From assembly GCF_000611645.1 (NCBI RefSeq), contig NW_014013372.1, forward strand, positions 1-32,577: DNA of 32,577 nucleotides, read 5' to 3'. The position numbers and the translations under genes were made by a program. The stretch's first letter is position 1; each line of letters begins with the position of its first letter. Below, piece after piece: positions 11,736-29,200 of the stretch. The notes below the pieces were generated by a model. That model made no database searches. It worked only from the letters and a program-made list of their open reading frames with translations, and was not told the origin of the DNA. Source of the DNA: Monoraphidium neglectum. Taxonomy: Eukaryota > Chlorophyta > Chlorophyceae > Sphaeropleales > Selenastraceae.

Positions 11736-14310
11736 TCACTCTGCCTCCAGGGAGATGTGCTCCTCGGTGCCCTCCACGTGGATGCCGCCGCGGTTGCCGA
11801 CCTACCGGAAACACAGGGGCAACGCAGCACACAAAGAGGCGTCAGCGCAACCCACCAAGGGCGAGCATGTGACGGCCACAGGAGCAGAGTTTTCACACAT
11901 CTGACAGCAGGCAGCTCGGCGGCCACGACCACGCAGACGATGAAACGAGGCGGTTTGGGACGCAGCTGGCACGCAGCAAGGCGCACGCACGCCTGGATGC
12001 GCAAGATCTCGCGGGTGGCGCGCAGGCATGGCGCCCGCGTGCACGCACCTCGACGCTGCCGCCATAGATCTCCTTGTAGCTCTCCGGCAGCGGCCTGTCC
12101 ACCGCCGGCGCCAGCCACAGCCTCAGCAGGTGGCGGCGCTGGTCCACGTCGTCGTAGTCCTCAAACGCGGCGCGCGTGTGCAGCTGCGTGTGGTTGGACA
12201 GCAGCTCGATCTCCCCCGGCTGCAGCATGTGGTCCTGGCGCAGCTCGTCGCTGCGGGCCAGCTGGTTGAACAGCTCCATGGCCTCGTAGTGGGCCTTTGG
12301 GGGGCAGGGGGGGCGGGAGCGTGTTGGGTAGGTTGGGGTGGAGAACATTCATTGCGGTGCTGGTTGGGAGAATCAGGGGCCCGCGCGCAGGCGCGTGCGT
12401 CGGCCGGGTTGCGGCTGAACGGACATGTCCAGGCAGCAATGCGAGGGCCGGCTCCGAGCGCCTGGCTGCAGCGTCGGCCCAGACCGCAAAACCGCTAGGC
12501 CTGGGGTCCAGCTACCCCGTGTGCGTGAGCGCGCCAACGACCCCTCCACGCCGGCGTCGCACGCGCCCCCATACTCACACCCAGCGCTCGCGCCACCGCA
12601 CGCGCCGCGCACCTTGGTCAGGCGCGGCACCTCTGCGTGGCGCTGCGACAGCAGGTAGTAGTTGTCGCTGTAGTTTACGCTCAGGTAACCCTCGTGGTAG
12701 TTGAACACCGGGATCGCGAAGAACGGCTTCTTGCCCGGCGGCACCTCCCCCTTGCGGTCAAAGTACCAGTCGCCAGCAAACACGCGCGCCAGGTCGGGGC
12801 GGCGCTTGAGGATCTCGTTGTGGACCGTGATGCTGCTGGCGAAGCTGCTGAGGCCGCCGGAGCGCGCGGCCTTGAGGCACAGCAGCGACACGATGTCGGC
12901 TGAATCGTTGTGGTACCTGGCGGCCAAAATTGAGCATTGTTTTGAGGACTATGTGAGGGGGAGCAGGTGAGAGCACAGTTGATGCCGAGTGCAGCGCCGG
13001 TGTGTGTGTGGGTATGTGTGTGTACGCGCGTGAAAGAGACAGGGAGGTTAGCATGCGCTGTCCGCGCACAAAACCAGGGCACTATCTTTGAGCAGCATGC
13101 TGATCGTGGTTCAAGGCAGCACGCGAGCAGGCCGGCGGCCCTGGAAGCGCACGCAACACAGCCCGCGAGCAGACGGTCACTCACGGCTGCGCTGCGTTGG
13201 TGGCGTAGAGGCGCGTGAGGGGGTTGTTGGGGTCGTGGCCGATGTCCTTGATGTGGCCGATCATGTGGCCTGCCTTGTTGTTGGACACCGCCTTGCCCCA
13301 GTACAGGCCCAGGCCCCAGTAGCCCACGATGGCCTCGGCACGCGTGTACCTGGGGAGTCATGAGATTGCGACAGCGCACGGACCGTGGGCCGGCTGTCGC
13401 GCGCCCAAAACCAGCGGGGACCCAGCAAGGCCATCATGAGCCGCGACACGCCATGCCAAGCCGCAGACAACGCACTCCCTCCTGCAGCATCCAAGGCGTC
13501 ATGTTACCAGCACACCGTAATCCCCCCATCCCCCACCTCTCGACGGGGAAGTTGCGGATCAGGGCGAACCCGCGGCCGGCGCGGACCTCCTCGCGCACGC
13601 CGTCCAGCACCGGGCCCAGCGTGGGCAGCGGGAACTGCTCCCGCGTGACCTTGTGCAGCTGGCTGCGCAGGTCGATGCCCGAGCGCAAAATGCCCTGCAT
13701 TTGCATGCCAGGGACGAGCGGTGGCGGCGCCAGGGGGGGGCGCTCAGGGCCTGTGGGCGATGGGACGGGGCTCCAGATGCTGTGCCCGCGGTTGCAGGCC
13801 AGCATCGGACTGGTTGCAAGCCCAGGGCCCTCGGGTGGATGCAGTGGGTCGGCGAGGCCAGCCGAGGGTGTATGACATGCAGGCGCCAGGGGCAAGGGTT
13901 GATGCTGACCTGGACGGCGGCATCGAGCTCCGCGATGTGGGTGGGTGACAGCACGGTGACCCAGTCGCTGCGGCCGCGGTAGTCCTTGGCATACCAGGCC
14001 TCGGGGCCCTCCACCAGGGTGAAGGGCTCCACAGAGCCTTGCCTGTTCGGGTTCAACCGGGGCGAGGAGTGCGGCCGCGCGCGTCAGGGGGACCTTGAAG
14101 GCGGGGCGGGCTGGTTTTGGGGCGCCCAAGCACTGCGCCGAAGCAGCGGGAAGCGGGGTCTTCGCTGACGGTGCGTGCGCGACTCGCTGGCAGGCGGGGA
14201 CAGCGGCATGGCCATTGTCCACTTGACGAATATCATACAGGTGAACATTAATCGAGGCTGGACAAGGCCCCTCACCTGGTTGCCTTTAGAGGTGCAGCAG
14301 CCTCAGCCAT
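11736..14310 (-). CDS. TauD/TfdA family Fe(II)/2-oxoglutarate dioxygenase (clavaminate synthase-like)
   Basis: Predicted non-haem iron enzyme that couples 2-oxoglutarate decarboxylation to oxidation of an unknown substrate. Seven exons (14310-14276, 14042-13910, 13694-13537, 13349-13185, 12916-12613, 12294-12049, 11801-11736) keep phase throughout and end in TGA, giving 368 residues, a normal family length. The short first exon encodes MAEAAAPLKAT and ends in a GTGAGG donor. Seen motifs: GRGFALIRNFPVER, YWGLGLYWGKAVSNN, the iron-binding HxD within PYHNDSADIVSLLCL (His166, Asp168), SGGLSSFASSITVHNEIL, the distal His304 in NHTQLHTRAAFED, and RRHLLRLWLAP holding the likely 2OG-binding arginine (Arg319 or Arg323). 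The C-terminus GNRGGIHVEGTEEH matches fungal and algal members, many annotated clavaminate synthase-like although clavam synthesis is not implied. No signal peptide or membrane segment is apparent, so a soluble protein is inferred. The substrate cannot be deduced. Confidence 0.9.
13000..13030. repeat. (GT)n microsatellite in dioxygenase intron
   Basis: An imperfect GT tract on the plus strand, CA-rich in the transcript. It lies about 85-115 bases upstream of the 3' splice site of the dioxygenase exon that starts at 12916. Confidence 0.9.
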
Positions 14311-15462
14311 GGCGGGTGCTGTCTGTATGCTCTGCAGCGAATGCAAAGCATCAAGGATCGTTGGATGATGCTCCGTTGTGCAATGATGGTGCAGCACGAT
14401 ACGTCCCTTTAATCGCAGATGCCCCTTCATGCGACCGAGGCTGCAAATGATGAACTCTCCCGCGTTCTCATCAAGCCACCGACCCCGCGCACACCTTCGG
14501 GGGAATGGGCTGTGTCGAAGGCTTGATTGTGACTGTAGAAGATGTTTACTTGCGGTAAAACGATGCAGGAGGGCCTCTAAGCGATCTTGTTGCAGCCGTT
14601 CGTGCGGATTACTTGTGTACGACGTTGATAAGATTATGTATAATCGTGTTGACTTGAGTGCTCAAACGCATTCGAAATTGCACGTACCGTATGAGGCACC
14701 TAGCTTCGATGCAGTTGCGCGTTGACCCTCATCACCTGAGGCCCCTGCCGTCATGCCGACCTGGTAGCCCGACAGGAGTGCGCTCCCCAGCCCCATACAC
14801 CGTACCTAAACACCCTCCTGCAACTTCTCTGGCCTTGTTCCACCTTTCAGCTTGCTCATCCACGTTGCAGCAGTTCAGGGGCCTCCCATGACCGGCAGCA
14901 ACCATGCCACATGCGTCGATGACGATACGGAGCGGCCATGGGCGAATCGGCAGCGCGACTGACCAAGCGCATCAAGGCAGCTTATGAAGTTTCGAGGCGG
15001 CGCCCTCGTACGCATCAACCCTTGCGGGCATTGCCCGCCGCCCAGCCTGACAGGCTGGTTACGCTTCGTTTGAAAAGTGTGAACCCATCAACAGGGCAGC
15101 AGCCAGGAAGGCCGCAGTGACGCGATGGGGGCTGGCGGGCGCGCCGCGTGCTGCGCGCCAGCAGAGCCAGAGCAGTCATGCTCACAACACCATTGTGCAC
15201 CACGCCAGACCAGTGGCACAAGCAAAATCAGGACATTGAACGTGGGGACCCAGCTGCCCAGATGCACCCCCTACTCACTACACTAGTGAAGTCTACTGGG
15301 CCACGCACGTGCCTACTGCCGCGACCGCCCGCCCGGGCCCCGCGACCCGCCACTCAGCGGACGCGCCATCCTAGCAGGCGGCCGCCCCCTGCTGCCATGC
15401 CCGCCGCCGTGCCGCCGCCCGCGCCCGCGCCCTCGCTCCCCAGCCGACCGCCGCTGCTGCCG
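14311..15462. other. intergenic: kinesin 3' UTR and dioxygenase promoter region
   Basis: No gene is recognised. The segment 14510-14720 is clearly richer in A and T than the flanking genes and sits just upstream of the dioxygenase start; a TATA-like TTATACATAA lies on the minus strand near 14636-14645. I found no TGTAA signal for the kinesin in this stretch, so its poly(A) signal is undefined or differs. The plus-strand reading frames here are short and show no family motif. Confidence 0.55.
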
Positions 15463-20384
<4,922 letters not shown>

Positions 20385-20831
20385 GCTGCGTGTATGGGCT
20401 TGCCGCCCTGCTAGGGCGTATGCGTTGGCAGGGGCCGAATACGTGGCCTAGAGCATGCTGCGCAACCTGCTGTCTGAGCACATGAGGCCCAGCCCTCCGC
20501 GACAGACCTTGCGGTGCTTTTGAGCCGGAGTGGGCAGCTTCCCTGTTTTCCATGTGACGCAAAGTCACAGGAAGTGGATGCCTTACAGCCGAGTGATGAT
20601 GTAGGGTATCTCAGAGGCCTTCTCCCACTTAGTTCTCCCCCGTTGCGCCCTCTGCCCGGCTGTGCAACGAGTTGTCACTGTCCTGGTGCCTATGGCAGCT
20701 CTTGTGACCCAACGCCCCACAGCTAAGTGGCGTTCCTGCCGGACGCTGGTGCTGCTAATCCGCTGCTGCCAGTGCCAGATCATGATCCTTTGACTGTAGC
20801 ATTACAATTACGGTGACGGAACGCCGACCAA
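20385..20831. other. intergenic: methyltransferase 3' end and kinesin promoter region
   Basis: About 450 bases without a gene. The left part is upstream of the kinesin start. At the right, a minus-strand TGTAA (20806-20802) occurs 26 bases after the methyltransferase stop and could be its polyadenylation signal, which would make a very short 3' UTR. No TATA-like element is obvious upstream of the kinesin start. Confidence 0.5.
20802..20806 (-). terminator. candidate TGTAA polyadenylation signal of methyltransferase gene
   Basis: TGTAA is the common poly(A) signal in Chlamydomonas-type green algae. This copy lies 26 bases downstream of the TAA stop at 20834-20832. The spacing is short for a 3' UTR and a five-base motif can occur by chance. 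Confidence 0.3.
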
Positions 20832-22777
20832 TTAAAAACCCTTAGCCGACGACGGCTTGCGCCGGTCCCGCTTCCGTTCCTCCTTCGCGCCGCCCCCGCC
20901 GCCAGGCGCAGGCGCGCGGCCCGCGCCCCGCTTGGCCACGCCGAGGGCAAAGGGGTCCTGCCCCTCAAGCGCCAAGTCGTACTGGACGCCCTCCCAGACT
21001 GTGGAGGAGGGCGCGGAGCTGCGTAGCGCGTCCAGCTCTGACAGCTGCAGCGAGGCGCTGCTCCCGCCGAGCGTGATGAGGCCCCGCAGCGGCGACGCGG
21101 GCGCGCGGTCGCAGGCCGCGACGCGCTCGATGAAGATGAGGACGCCGCCGGGGCGCAGTACGCGGGCGGCCTCAGACAGGGCCGCCGCGCGGCGGTCGTC
21201 GGGCAGGTGCGCCAGCGTCTGCAGAGACACGATCGCATCCACCTGCGGCCGGAGCGGCGCGAGTGTGGTCAGTGGCGGTCGCTGCGAGAGCGTTCGGTGG
21301 CGGTCGCTGGGTCTGCCTGGGCCCGCATCAGGGTGTGCAGGGGTGTCTAGGAGACCTATGGGCAAGGTGTCGCGCTCTGCACGTTCCTGGTTCTGCTGGC
21401 AGCACCCATCCAACCAAGGCATGCGTTTTGCTTCTCACCGAGACTGTGTTGCATCCCACAAGGACTTCCCAGCACCCCTGCCTTTCCAAACCCTCAGCCC
21501 CCTTCCCTTTCATCCCCCACCCAAGCTCCCCACCACTCACCGAGCCGTCCGCTTCGAACGACATGTCCCACACCGGCTGCTGGCGCGCCAGCGTCGGCAC
21601 GGCCGCCTGCATGCCCGCCTGCTCCATCAGAGACTTGTTGACGTTTTCGCCCACGTTGGTGACCTTGGAGACCACAAGTGCGGGGAGTCAGTGGGTGCGC
21701 AGCTGCCACTCCAACCTCTCACCGACCCATTACCCCGGCTATCCGCCTCATCACCCCACTGCAAGCCCCGAGCCGGCCCCAACCCCTGGTTTACCTGCAG
21801 CGTGTTTTTGGTGTAGTAGTACAGCTGACGGGCGCCACCGCCCCACTGCACGACCTTGGCGCCCTTGCCACCTGCGGAAGGCGTGCGGCGGCGGCCGTGG
21901 CGGCGTGAGCAGCATGACAGAGCACCGAGGCGCGCCAGGCGCCACCCTACTGCCAGGCGGGTGAAATGCGCACAAACGTGTGCTTGGTGCGCGCTGGCTT
22001 GCTGCGGCGTGCTTCTGGTCAGGCTGCCGCACCTTTTGGTATCCAATTGGTGATCATCGCCGCTGTGACGTACTCTAGCTGGCTGTAGCAGTAAAACTTC
22101 AGCCCAGCCAGCCTGGGCAGCAGGGTAGTCAGACAATTGAATTGATTTTGAGGGGCGAGGATGAGTCGGGCACAACGTATGGTGGCGAGCGCTCAGCTGG
22201 CCTGGCACTCCGGGCGAGAGCGCGCGTCTTTGTGTTCCAATTGCTTGCTGGTTCCTGCAGCTGCCACACCCATCGCCGTGCGGCGCAGCAATTGCAGGAC
22301 CCCGACTGTCTTGAAGTCCATTGATGAACCCTCAACTCTCTGGCGAGCGGCCGCTTACCCCAGACCGGCGCTGAGGACGGTCCCAGTGATCGCGGCCGGC
22401 GCGCCAATACCACCTGCATTGGCGACAACCGCGATACTGTGCGCAACGTCCCCTGCATGTTGAGAAGATGACGATGTAAGCACCCGCCTCATTGATGTAG
22501 ATAAAATGTTTCACAAATATAGCTTTTATTCTCAGAACGTGCTGCTGTCGCCGATTCAGCTTGTGCTGCGACGCGCCGACTGCTGCTCAATGACCTGCCG
22601 CTTGCGCATGCTGACCACACGGGCCTCACCAAGCACGAGCTGTGGCAAAGCGGCATGGTGTGTTGAGATGCTGCCACGGCTCTTGGGCCTGCCGGAGGGT
22701 GAGAAGGCCACCCGTGACAACCGCGAGAGCCGCTGGCAGGCCGCAGGCGACTTGGCAGGCCCAGATGACAGCCTCAT
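20832..22777 (-). CDS. class I SAM-dependent methyltransferase, probably organelle-targeted
   Basis: Predicted S-adenosylmethionine-dependent methyltransferase of unknown substrate. Six exons (22777-22630, 22452-22359, 22112-22033, 21871-21795, 21663-21541, 21242-20832) keep phase and end in TAA, giving 310 residues. The N-terminal 49 residues are rich in Ser, Arg, Ala and Pro with almost no acids (start MRLSSGPAKSPAACQRL), like an algal chloroplast or mitochondrial transit peptide. A hydrophobic stretch follows (IAVVANAGGIGAPAAITG, continuing into SAGLGLAGLKFY), possibly a membrane anchor. The Rossmann core has motif I VVQWGGGARQLYYY (around residues 114-124), NVGENVNKSL after strand 2, and VDAIVSLQTLAHL followed by EAARVLRPGGVLIFIERV, typical of type 11 methyltransferases. 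The C-terminus is Gly-rich then Lys/Arg-rich (KEERKRDRRKPSS). Motif I has Trp-Gly-Gly-Gly rather than the usual acidic-Gly pattern. First-exon choice rests on phase, a good donor and transit-like composition. Confidence 0.8.
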
Positions 22778-23212
22778 TGACACTTTTAAGTGATGCTCAG
22801 ATTTTTAAAAGCTTCGTCACGCAGAGATCCGGCCCGATCTTGGTCGCAAGGCGAATGAGCAAAGCACCTGGAATCGACTTTGCGAGGCTAATGATTGGAT
22901 GTGAATTGTATGTAGGAGTATGAGATCAGTGCTGAACAGCAAACCGTTGCTCTATCCCACGCTGCATACTGTACGCATGTTTACTGATTGCGGCAGGTGC
23001 ATTTCCACCTCGCCTAGCATCAATGACAATATATACTCACCAGTAGGCACACACCAATACACTGTGCAGTGCAAAATTTGACCAGGAGATGAATGGCTGT
23101 GAGGGCATGGCATGGTAGAGACATGTACCTTGACCACTGTTTGACCAAACTCAACTTTCAGCATCCGAAGGAGTCAAGCGTCCAAATGGGGACGCCGCTG
23201 CAACCTGAACCG
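22778..23212. other. intergenic: ABC transporter 3' UTR and methyltransferase promoter region
   Basis: About 430 bases with lower GC than the flanking exons, notably 22790-23060. It separates the ABC transporter stop from the methyltransferase start. A minus-strand TATA-like element is at 23028-23036. No TGTAA for the transporter was seen, so its 3' end is undefined. Confidence 0.55.
23028..23036 (-). promoter_or_regulatory. candidate TATA box of methyltransferase gene
   Basis: GTATATATT on the minus strand, about 250 bases upstream of the proposed start at 22777, within the AT-richer intergenic dip. Position and sequence fit a TATA box with a 5' UTR of roughly 220 bases; no transcript data support it. 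Confidence 0.35.
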
Positions 23213-26200
23213 TCAAGATCGCGGTTGCCGCACGCTGTCTATGCTGGCCCTATCACTGCCACTGGTGAAGCTGCTGCCTGAGTATCCGCGCACCTCCCCG
23301 CCGCCACCGCCGCCGCCGGCGGTGGACCCACCCCCGAGGCCGCCGCTCCCGTTGCCGCCGCCGCCGCCGTCCTCTCCTGCGTCTGCGCCGACCAGCGCGC
23401 TGCCGCTGCTGCTGCTCCCCTGCCGCGTCGCGCCGAGCAGGCTCCCCGAGCTGGGGCCGCCGTGCATCTGCCGCGCCACAAGCTTGCTGTAGGCCCCCTG
23501 CGCGGCAATGAGCTGCTCGTGGGTGCCGGCCTCGGCGACTGCGCCGTCCTGGATGACAATGATGCGGTCAGCGCCGCGGATGGTGGAGAGGCGGTGCGCC
23601 ACGACGAGCACGGTGCGGCCAGCCATCAGGTTGTCCAGCGCCGCCTGCACCACCGCCTCGCTGCGAGGGCGGCGGATGGGGGGCAGGGTGATGAGGCGGT
23701 TCAGGGGAGTTGGGGGCCAGCGCGAGAGCTGCGCAACCTGGGGAAACAGACCCGGGTGGGTTGGCCTGGGCCTTGCGTGCATGCACACTGAGGCATGCAT
23801 GCACCAGCTACGCCGTGACAGCTGTGACCAGCCCAGGTGCCCATTGCACCGGGGCGCTGGCTGGGCGCGACAGCAGTCTCATCGCTGCTCTCTCGACACC
23901 AGACACTGCGCCGCACCTGTCTGCATCGAGCGCGCTGGTGGCCTCGTCCAGCAGCAGCACCTGGCGGCACACGACATGGGTCAGGGGGTTCCAGGTGGAG
24001 TGAGCATCGCAGGCATCACATTCCCACGCCTCACAGGGGCTAGCTCCAACCAGCAGCCCCTTGTGCACGTATGGTGGCCCGCCGGACGCCAGGCCTGGCC
24101 GTTCCCTTGGTGCGCATCACTGTCCCTGCCGCCGCGCCCCGTGGGACCCGCCCCTCACTCCCCACATGCGACCCCGCACCTGCGGCTTGCGAACGAGCGC
24201 GCGCGCGATGGCAATGCGCTGCTTCTGGCCGCCGCTGAGCGCGAGGCCCTTCTCCCCGCACTCTGTGTCGAAGCCGTCTGGGAACGAGGCGACAAAACCG
24301 GCCGCGTTGGCCTGGCGCGCCGCCTCCTCAATTTCGTCCTGCCAGTATGGGGGTGACGATCGATTGAGCGCTCGCGCAGGTGGGTGGGTGGGGTCGTGTG
24401 CGTGCGTGCCCCCTAGGTTGTGGCGCGGCCCGGTGCGAAATGCAGTGATGCGTTTGGGGCCCGATTTTGTGGGGTGGAGTTTCAGAACAAGGAAGAAACG
24501 GCAAAAGTTTGATGGCTGCTCAGCAGGCGGCGGCGACGCATGCAGCTGGCTTGAACGGTACACCACGACCACACCCTCAAAACACAGCAGCCCGTGCCAG
24601 TGGTAAAGCCACACGCGACACCAGTGCGAACTGGCGGGGGCCAAGGCAAGCCCGCGCGCTGCCCGGGCCCCCCCCTGTGGAGCTGCACAGCCGCACCTGC
24701 CCTGGCGTGACGGGGGCGCCATCCTCCTGCTCCAGGCCGTATATGATGTTGCGCTTCACGGACCGCGCAAACAGCACCGGCTCCTGGCTGACCAGCGCCA
24801 TATGGCGTCGCTGCGGGACGCGAGCGGGACGAGGGGCGGGCGGCGACCGGCCCGTGGGGTGGTAATTTGGTGGTGCCCTGCCGGTGATTTTGCAGCTGCA
24901 GGACGGCGTGCACAGATCTTGGCCCTGCACTCTTCAGACTGCGCTCCTCAACTGAGGTCAGGCCCTGATAAGGCCCTCACTCGTTGCTAGTCTGGCTCAA
25001 GAAGGGGTGAATACGACGCCCAACTCACCAGCCACTTCTGGTCGTAGTCGCCAACCCCCCGGCCGTCAAGCAGCACCGCGCCAGACTGGGGCACGTAGAA
25101 GCGCTGCAGAAGCTTGATGATGGAGCTCTTGCCGCCGCCGCTGGGCCCGACTAGCGCCACGACCTCGCCTTTTCGGGCGCAGTCCCGCAACCACCGGGTG
25201 TGCGAGGCTGGAGAAAGTCAGCAGGGTTCATCAAGGCATACGACAGGGGCGAAGCTGTCCGACGTGCCCAACGCCGGCAAGCTGGCGCGTTCAGAAGCAC
25301 AAGGCCGGGCCGCAAGGCGACCCCAGGGGACGTCAGCGCGACGGACGCCGCGCGAATGAGGCACCCCGCACATGGGCTGTTGGTGGGTGTGGGGGAAGGG
25401 GCGGCCTGTTGTGAGCGGGCGGGCGCGCACCAGGGTTGACCTCGAGGTTGAGGCCGTTGAGGACGAGGTGGCGGGGCCGCGCCGGGTAGGAGAACGAAAC
25501 CTGAGTGGGGCGCAGGGGAAGTTTGGGCATTGGGCGTGTGCGTGCGTGCAAGCATGTGAGTGGCAGGGGACGCAGGTATGTGTGCATGTGGAGGTGAATG
25601 TGTGCATGTGCGCGTGCGTGCATGTGCGTGTGTGTGTGTGTAGAGGGCTGAGTCAGGTGTTGTGCGGACACTGCAGCTGCACGGCAGCAGACCAGCCTGC
25701 TGGCCTTACGCCTGCCACAGAAGTGCCCACGACAGAGCGTGCCCCTCATGCCTCGGCTAGCGCCCGGGACTGCATAACCACGGACTCCTAGCTCACGTCT
25801 CTGAACTCTATCCGCCCATCCAGCTTCGGCGGCGCTAGGTCGCCGGCCGGTGGCAGCGCGGGCGTCCGATTCATCAGTTCGATCACCTGGGGCCGGGGTG
25901 GGGCGAGGTGGTAGATGGGATGAAATTAGTTGGAAGATGCAAGCCAGGCGCCACAACTGCGGCATGGCCAAAGCGCGAGGCCAGGCAAGAGGTAGCAGCG
26001 AGCGGCGCAGGGGCCCGCGCATAGGTGATTCAGGGTGCGCAGGAGCGCGCTTTTTCACCGGCCCCCTGGCAGCACGCCCCAAGGCAGGGGCACGCGCGAC
26101 GCCAGCGCAGCTGTGCAGCGGCCGGCCGTGCCCCTCCACCTTGTCGGCGGCGCCGACGGCGGCCGTGAGGGCGGAGAAGACGTCCCCCATCATGCTGAAG

Positions 26201-29200
26201 GCCCCGCTGAGGTTCTGCTGGTCTGCGCCGGCCGGCGGCGAGGCGGCGCGCGACGCACGGCGAGGGCGGAGGGTGGTCGGGGCGACAGGGCAGGTTTGTG
26301 TGAGTGCGGCGTGGCTTCCACCCAGGATATGGCGATTGAGAACTGGGCGTGGCAGTTACAGCACATGCTGGCCCCAGGGTGGTTCTCCATACTCTCAGAA
26401 CCCATGAAAGGATCAAAAAATGCTTGTGGCAGGCCGGCGCGCACAGCCAAGGAAGCAGCGGGTATGCAGTAACACAGGACTTGCGCCGGCCTCCCCGGGG
26501 AGCTCACACAGCATGAAGGACACCAGGGCGCCGGGCGACATCTGCACACACGCCGCAGGGGGGGGGGGCGGCGGAATCAGCTCGAGCCGCAGGCAGGGGG
26601 GCCACCTCAGCAAGGCCACTGCAAGCATGCAGAAGCAGGGCGCCCCCCGCCCCACCACGCGTCCCACGCCGGCACCGCCCGCGAGACCCAAGGCTCCGCC
26701 GTCCAAAACTCGAGCCATCACCACCGTTCCAAACACGAGGCCTCGCCGTCCAAACCCCCAAGGCCCCGCCGCAGCGCGGCGCGCCCGCCGCCCCACCTTG
26801 CCGCCGAGCACGAGGCTGCCGCCGTAGTAAAGCACCGCCGCCGCCACGCAGCTCGGCAGGAACGTGGTCGTCGCCGCGTAAGCAGAGTACGCCGCCGCCT
26901 CGCGCTTCTGCAGCCCGTAGAACACCTCAAGCTTGGCCGCGTACGCCGTGCGCGCGCCGTCCTGCGCCGCGTGGGCGCGGACTGTGGGCATCGCGGAGAG
27001 CGTCTCCTCTGCGACGGCGTTGGCGTCGGCCAGCGCTGACTGGACCTTCTTGGCGAGGCGGCGGTAGTAGGCGCCGTAGACCTGGGGGGTCAGAGGTGGG
27101 TGGGTGGGTGTGGGGCGGTGCGACGGGCAGGTGGAATGCAAGGGGGGTTGAGGTGTTGATAGAGTTGGGGCGTGACAGAGCACAAACGTGGATGTTGGTT
27201 TGTGTGTGTGTGTGGGGGGGGGGTAAAAGCGGGGGCGGAGAGGTGATGAAAATGGGAAGCTCTTGCGCAGTAGCACAGCGAGGAGGATGCAGGATGTGCC
27301 CCTGCAGCACGCCTGGAGGGGTGGTGGTGGAAGAGGTCCGCGCCGCACCGGCCCCGCCGCATCAGCTGCGACATATCACCGGCCTGAGAGACGGACTGGA
27401 CTGCCCTGATGGCCCGGCAGGACTTATCCAGCCCGTGAAGACGTTGTCGACTCTGGGACGACCGAATCAGAGCCCCACCCCATCCGTGGGTTTGAGAGGC
27501 CATGCAGGCGCCCACCTTGCTGATGAGCAGCACCATGGGCACCAGCACAAAGGTCACGACGGTCAGCCGCCAGCTGGCGCTGAACATGAACGCCAGGACG
27601 ACTGCCGCCTGGGGCGTGTGTACGGGAAGTGCGTGTGCTTGAGTATGTGTGCGTGCGAGTGTAAGTTTGTGTGTGTGTTCGTGCGTGTGTGCATGCATAC
27701 GTGCACGTGTGTGCCTGTGTGGGTGTACATGTGTGTGTATGTGAGTGTGCGCGCACATGTGGCACAGGTTGCACCAACTGGGTAGAAAACCATGCGCGAA
27801 TTACGAAATCACGGCTCTGGGGACGCTTGACAGCAACGCAGCGGCGGACCGCGCCACGTTCGGTGATAATTGTCCGCAGAGCTGCCGAGGTGTCGTGCTG
27901 CGCGCACCTGAGTCGCGCTGCGCATGAGTATGTTCAGGTTCAAGGACACTTGGTCGCTGACTGTGGTGGTGTCCGCCGCCAACCGGCTCGTGATTTCGCC
28001 TGGTCGCACAACGGGAGGCACAAGGCGCCGGCCAAGGACGCCGCTTCGTTGTTGCAAAGTGCAGCATGCTCGTGCCGTCGCCGCATGCGTTCCGTGGCAG
28101 GGTGACGCCGGGAACACGGCAGCGGTTTCTGGCAAGGCGTGGCGCAATCTGCAGGACGCGACCCTGCACACACTCAACGCGACCGCCGCAGCGCCCACCT
28201 GTCTTGTTGGTGTCGAAGAACCCAGTGTCCTGCTGCAGCAGGCTGGCAAATAGCGCGCGCCTCAAGCGCACGTTGAGGCGCGTCATGCACACCTGCGCGG
28301 CACGGGCGGCCGTGTATGCTGGCTGGTCAACCGGCAGTATCCGGGCAACAGGGGGGTCAGGCTGGAGGCAGGCACCCAGCGGGCAGTACAGGCTGCTGCG
28401 TGCCTGGCACATGCTGCCGCGCCAGGGGGTGACAGTGGCTGAACACAAGGTTCGGGACCGTGTCGCGTCGCATCTGCAGGCTGAGACAGTCCTGATGAGC
28501 CCCCACGCGCCCTGCCAGAGACCCACGCTGAACAAGCCGCCGCGCGTGCCGGTAAACAGGCCGCCCAGCGCCGCCACGGCAAGCAGCTTGACTGTGGTGG
28601 TGTTGAACTTGCGCCTACGGGAGTGCAAGGGGGCCTGGGCCGTTGAGCCACTCCGGCAACAAGCGCTTGCATCCACTGCACTGGGCAATGTCTCAAGGGA
28701 TTCGGCCCCCAATCACACACCCGCTGCAGGCACAAACTAGGAGCAGTCCGACCGCAGCAGCGACTGCAGGATGGAGACTGAGGACAGCGGGGCCGCGGCG
28801 CGCCTGTTGGGCTCGATGGAAGCAAAGTCTATGATGAGTCCGGTGTAGTATGGCACCAGCGCTGCCATGAGCGCAGCCGCAGCGCCGGCCGCAAACGCCG
28901 CCAGCAGCACCGGCGTGTCGGGCAGGCTCATGCGCAGCAGCTGCGCGATTGTGCCGCGTCTGCCGCCGCGCGGCGCAGCGGCGGCGGCGGCCGTCGCTGC
29001 CGCACCCGCGCCGTCGTCTGTATTTGCCGGCTTGGCTGCAGGCAGCAGGGGCTCCGAGAGCCCGGCCTCCTCGTCGCCGCCGGCAGCAGGGGCGCCGGCC
29101 TTGACTTCGAGCGCCGCCGCGGCCTCCCATGCAAGCAGCTGCTGCCTCGCGAGCAGGCTGGAGACGCCGGTGCCGAGCACGCCGACGCAGATCGAGGCGT

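Noticed and set aside
13434..14222. Frame starting MDNGHAAVPACQ as the dioxygenase N-terminus
   Set aside because: It is out of phase with the conserved SVEPFTLVEGPEAWY block. The short exon at 14310-14276 with a GTGAGG donor joins it in phase.
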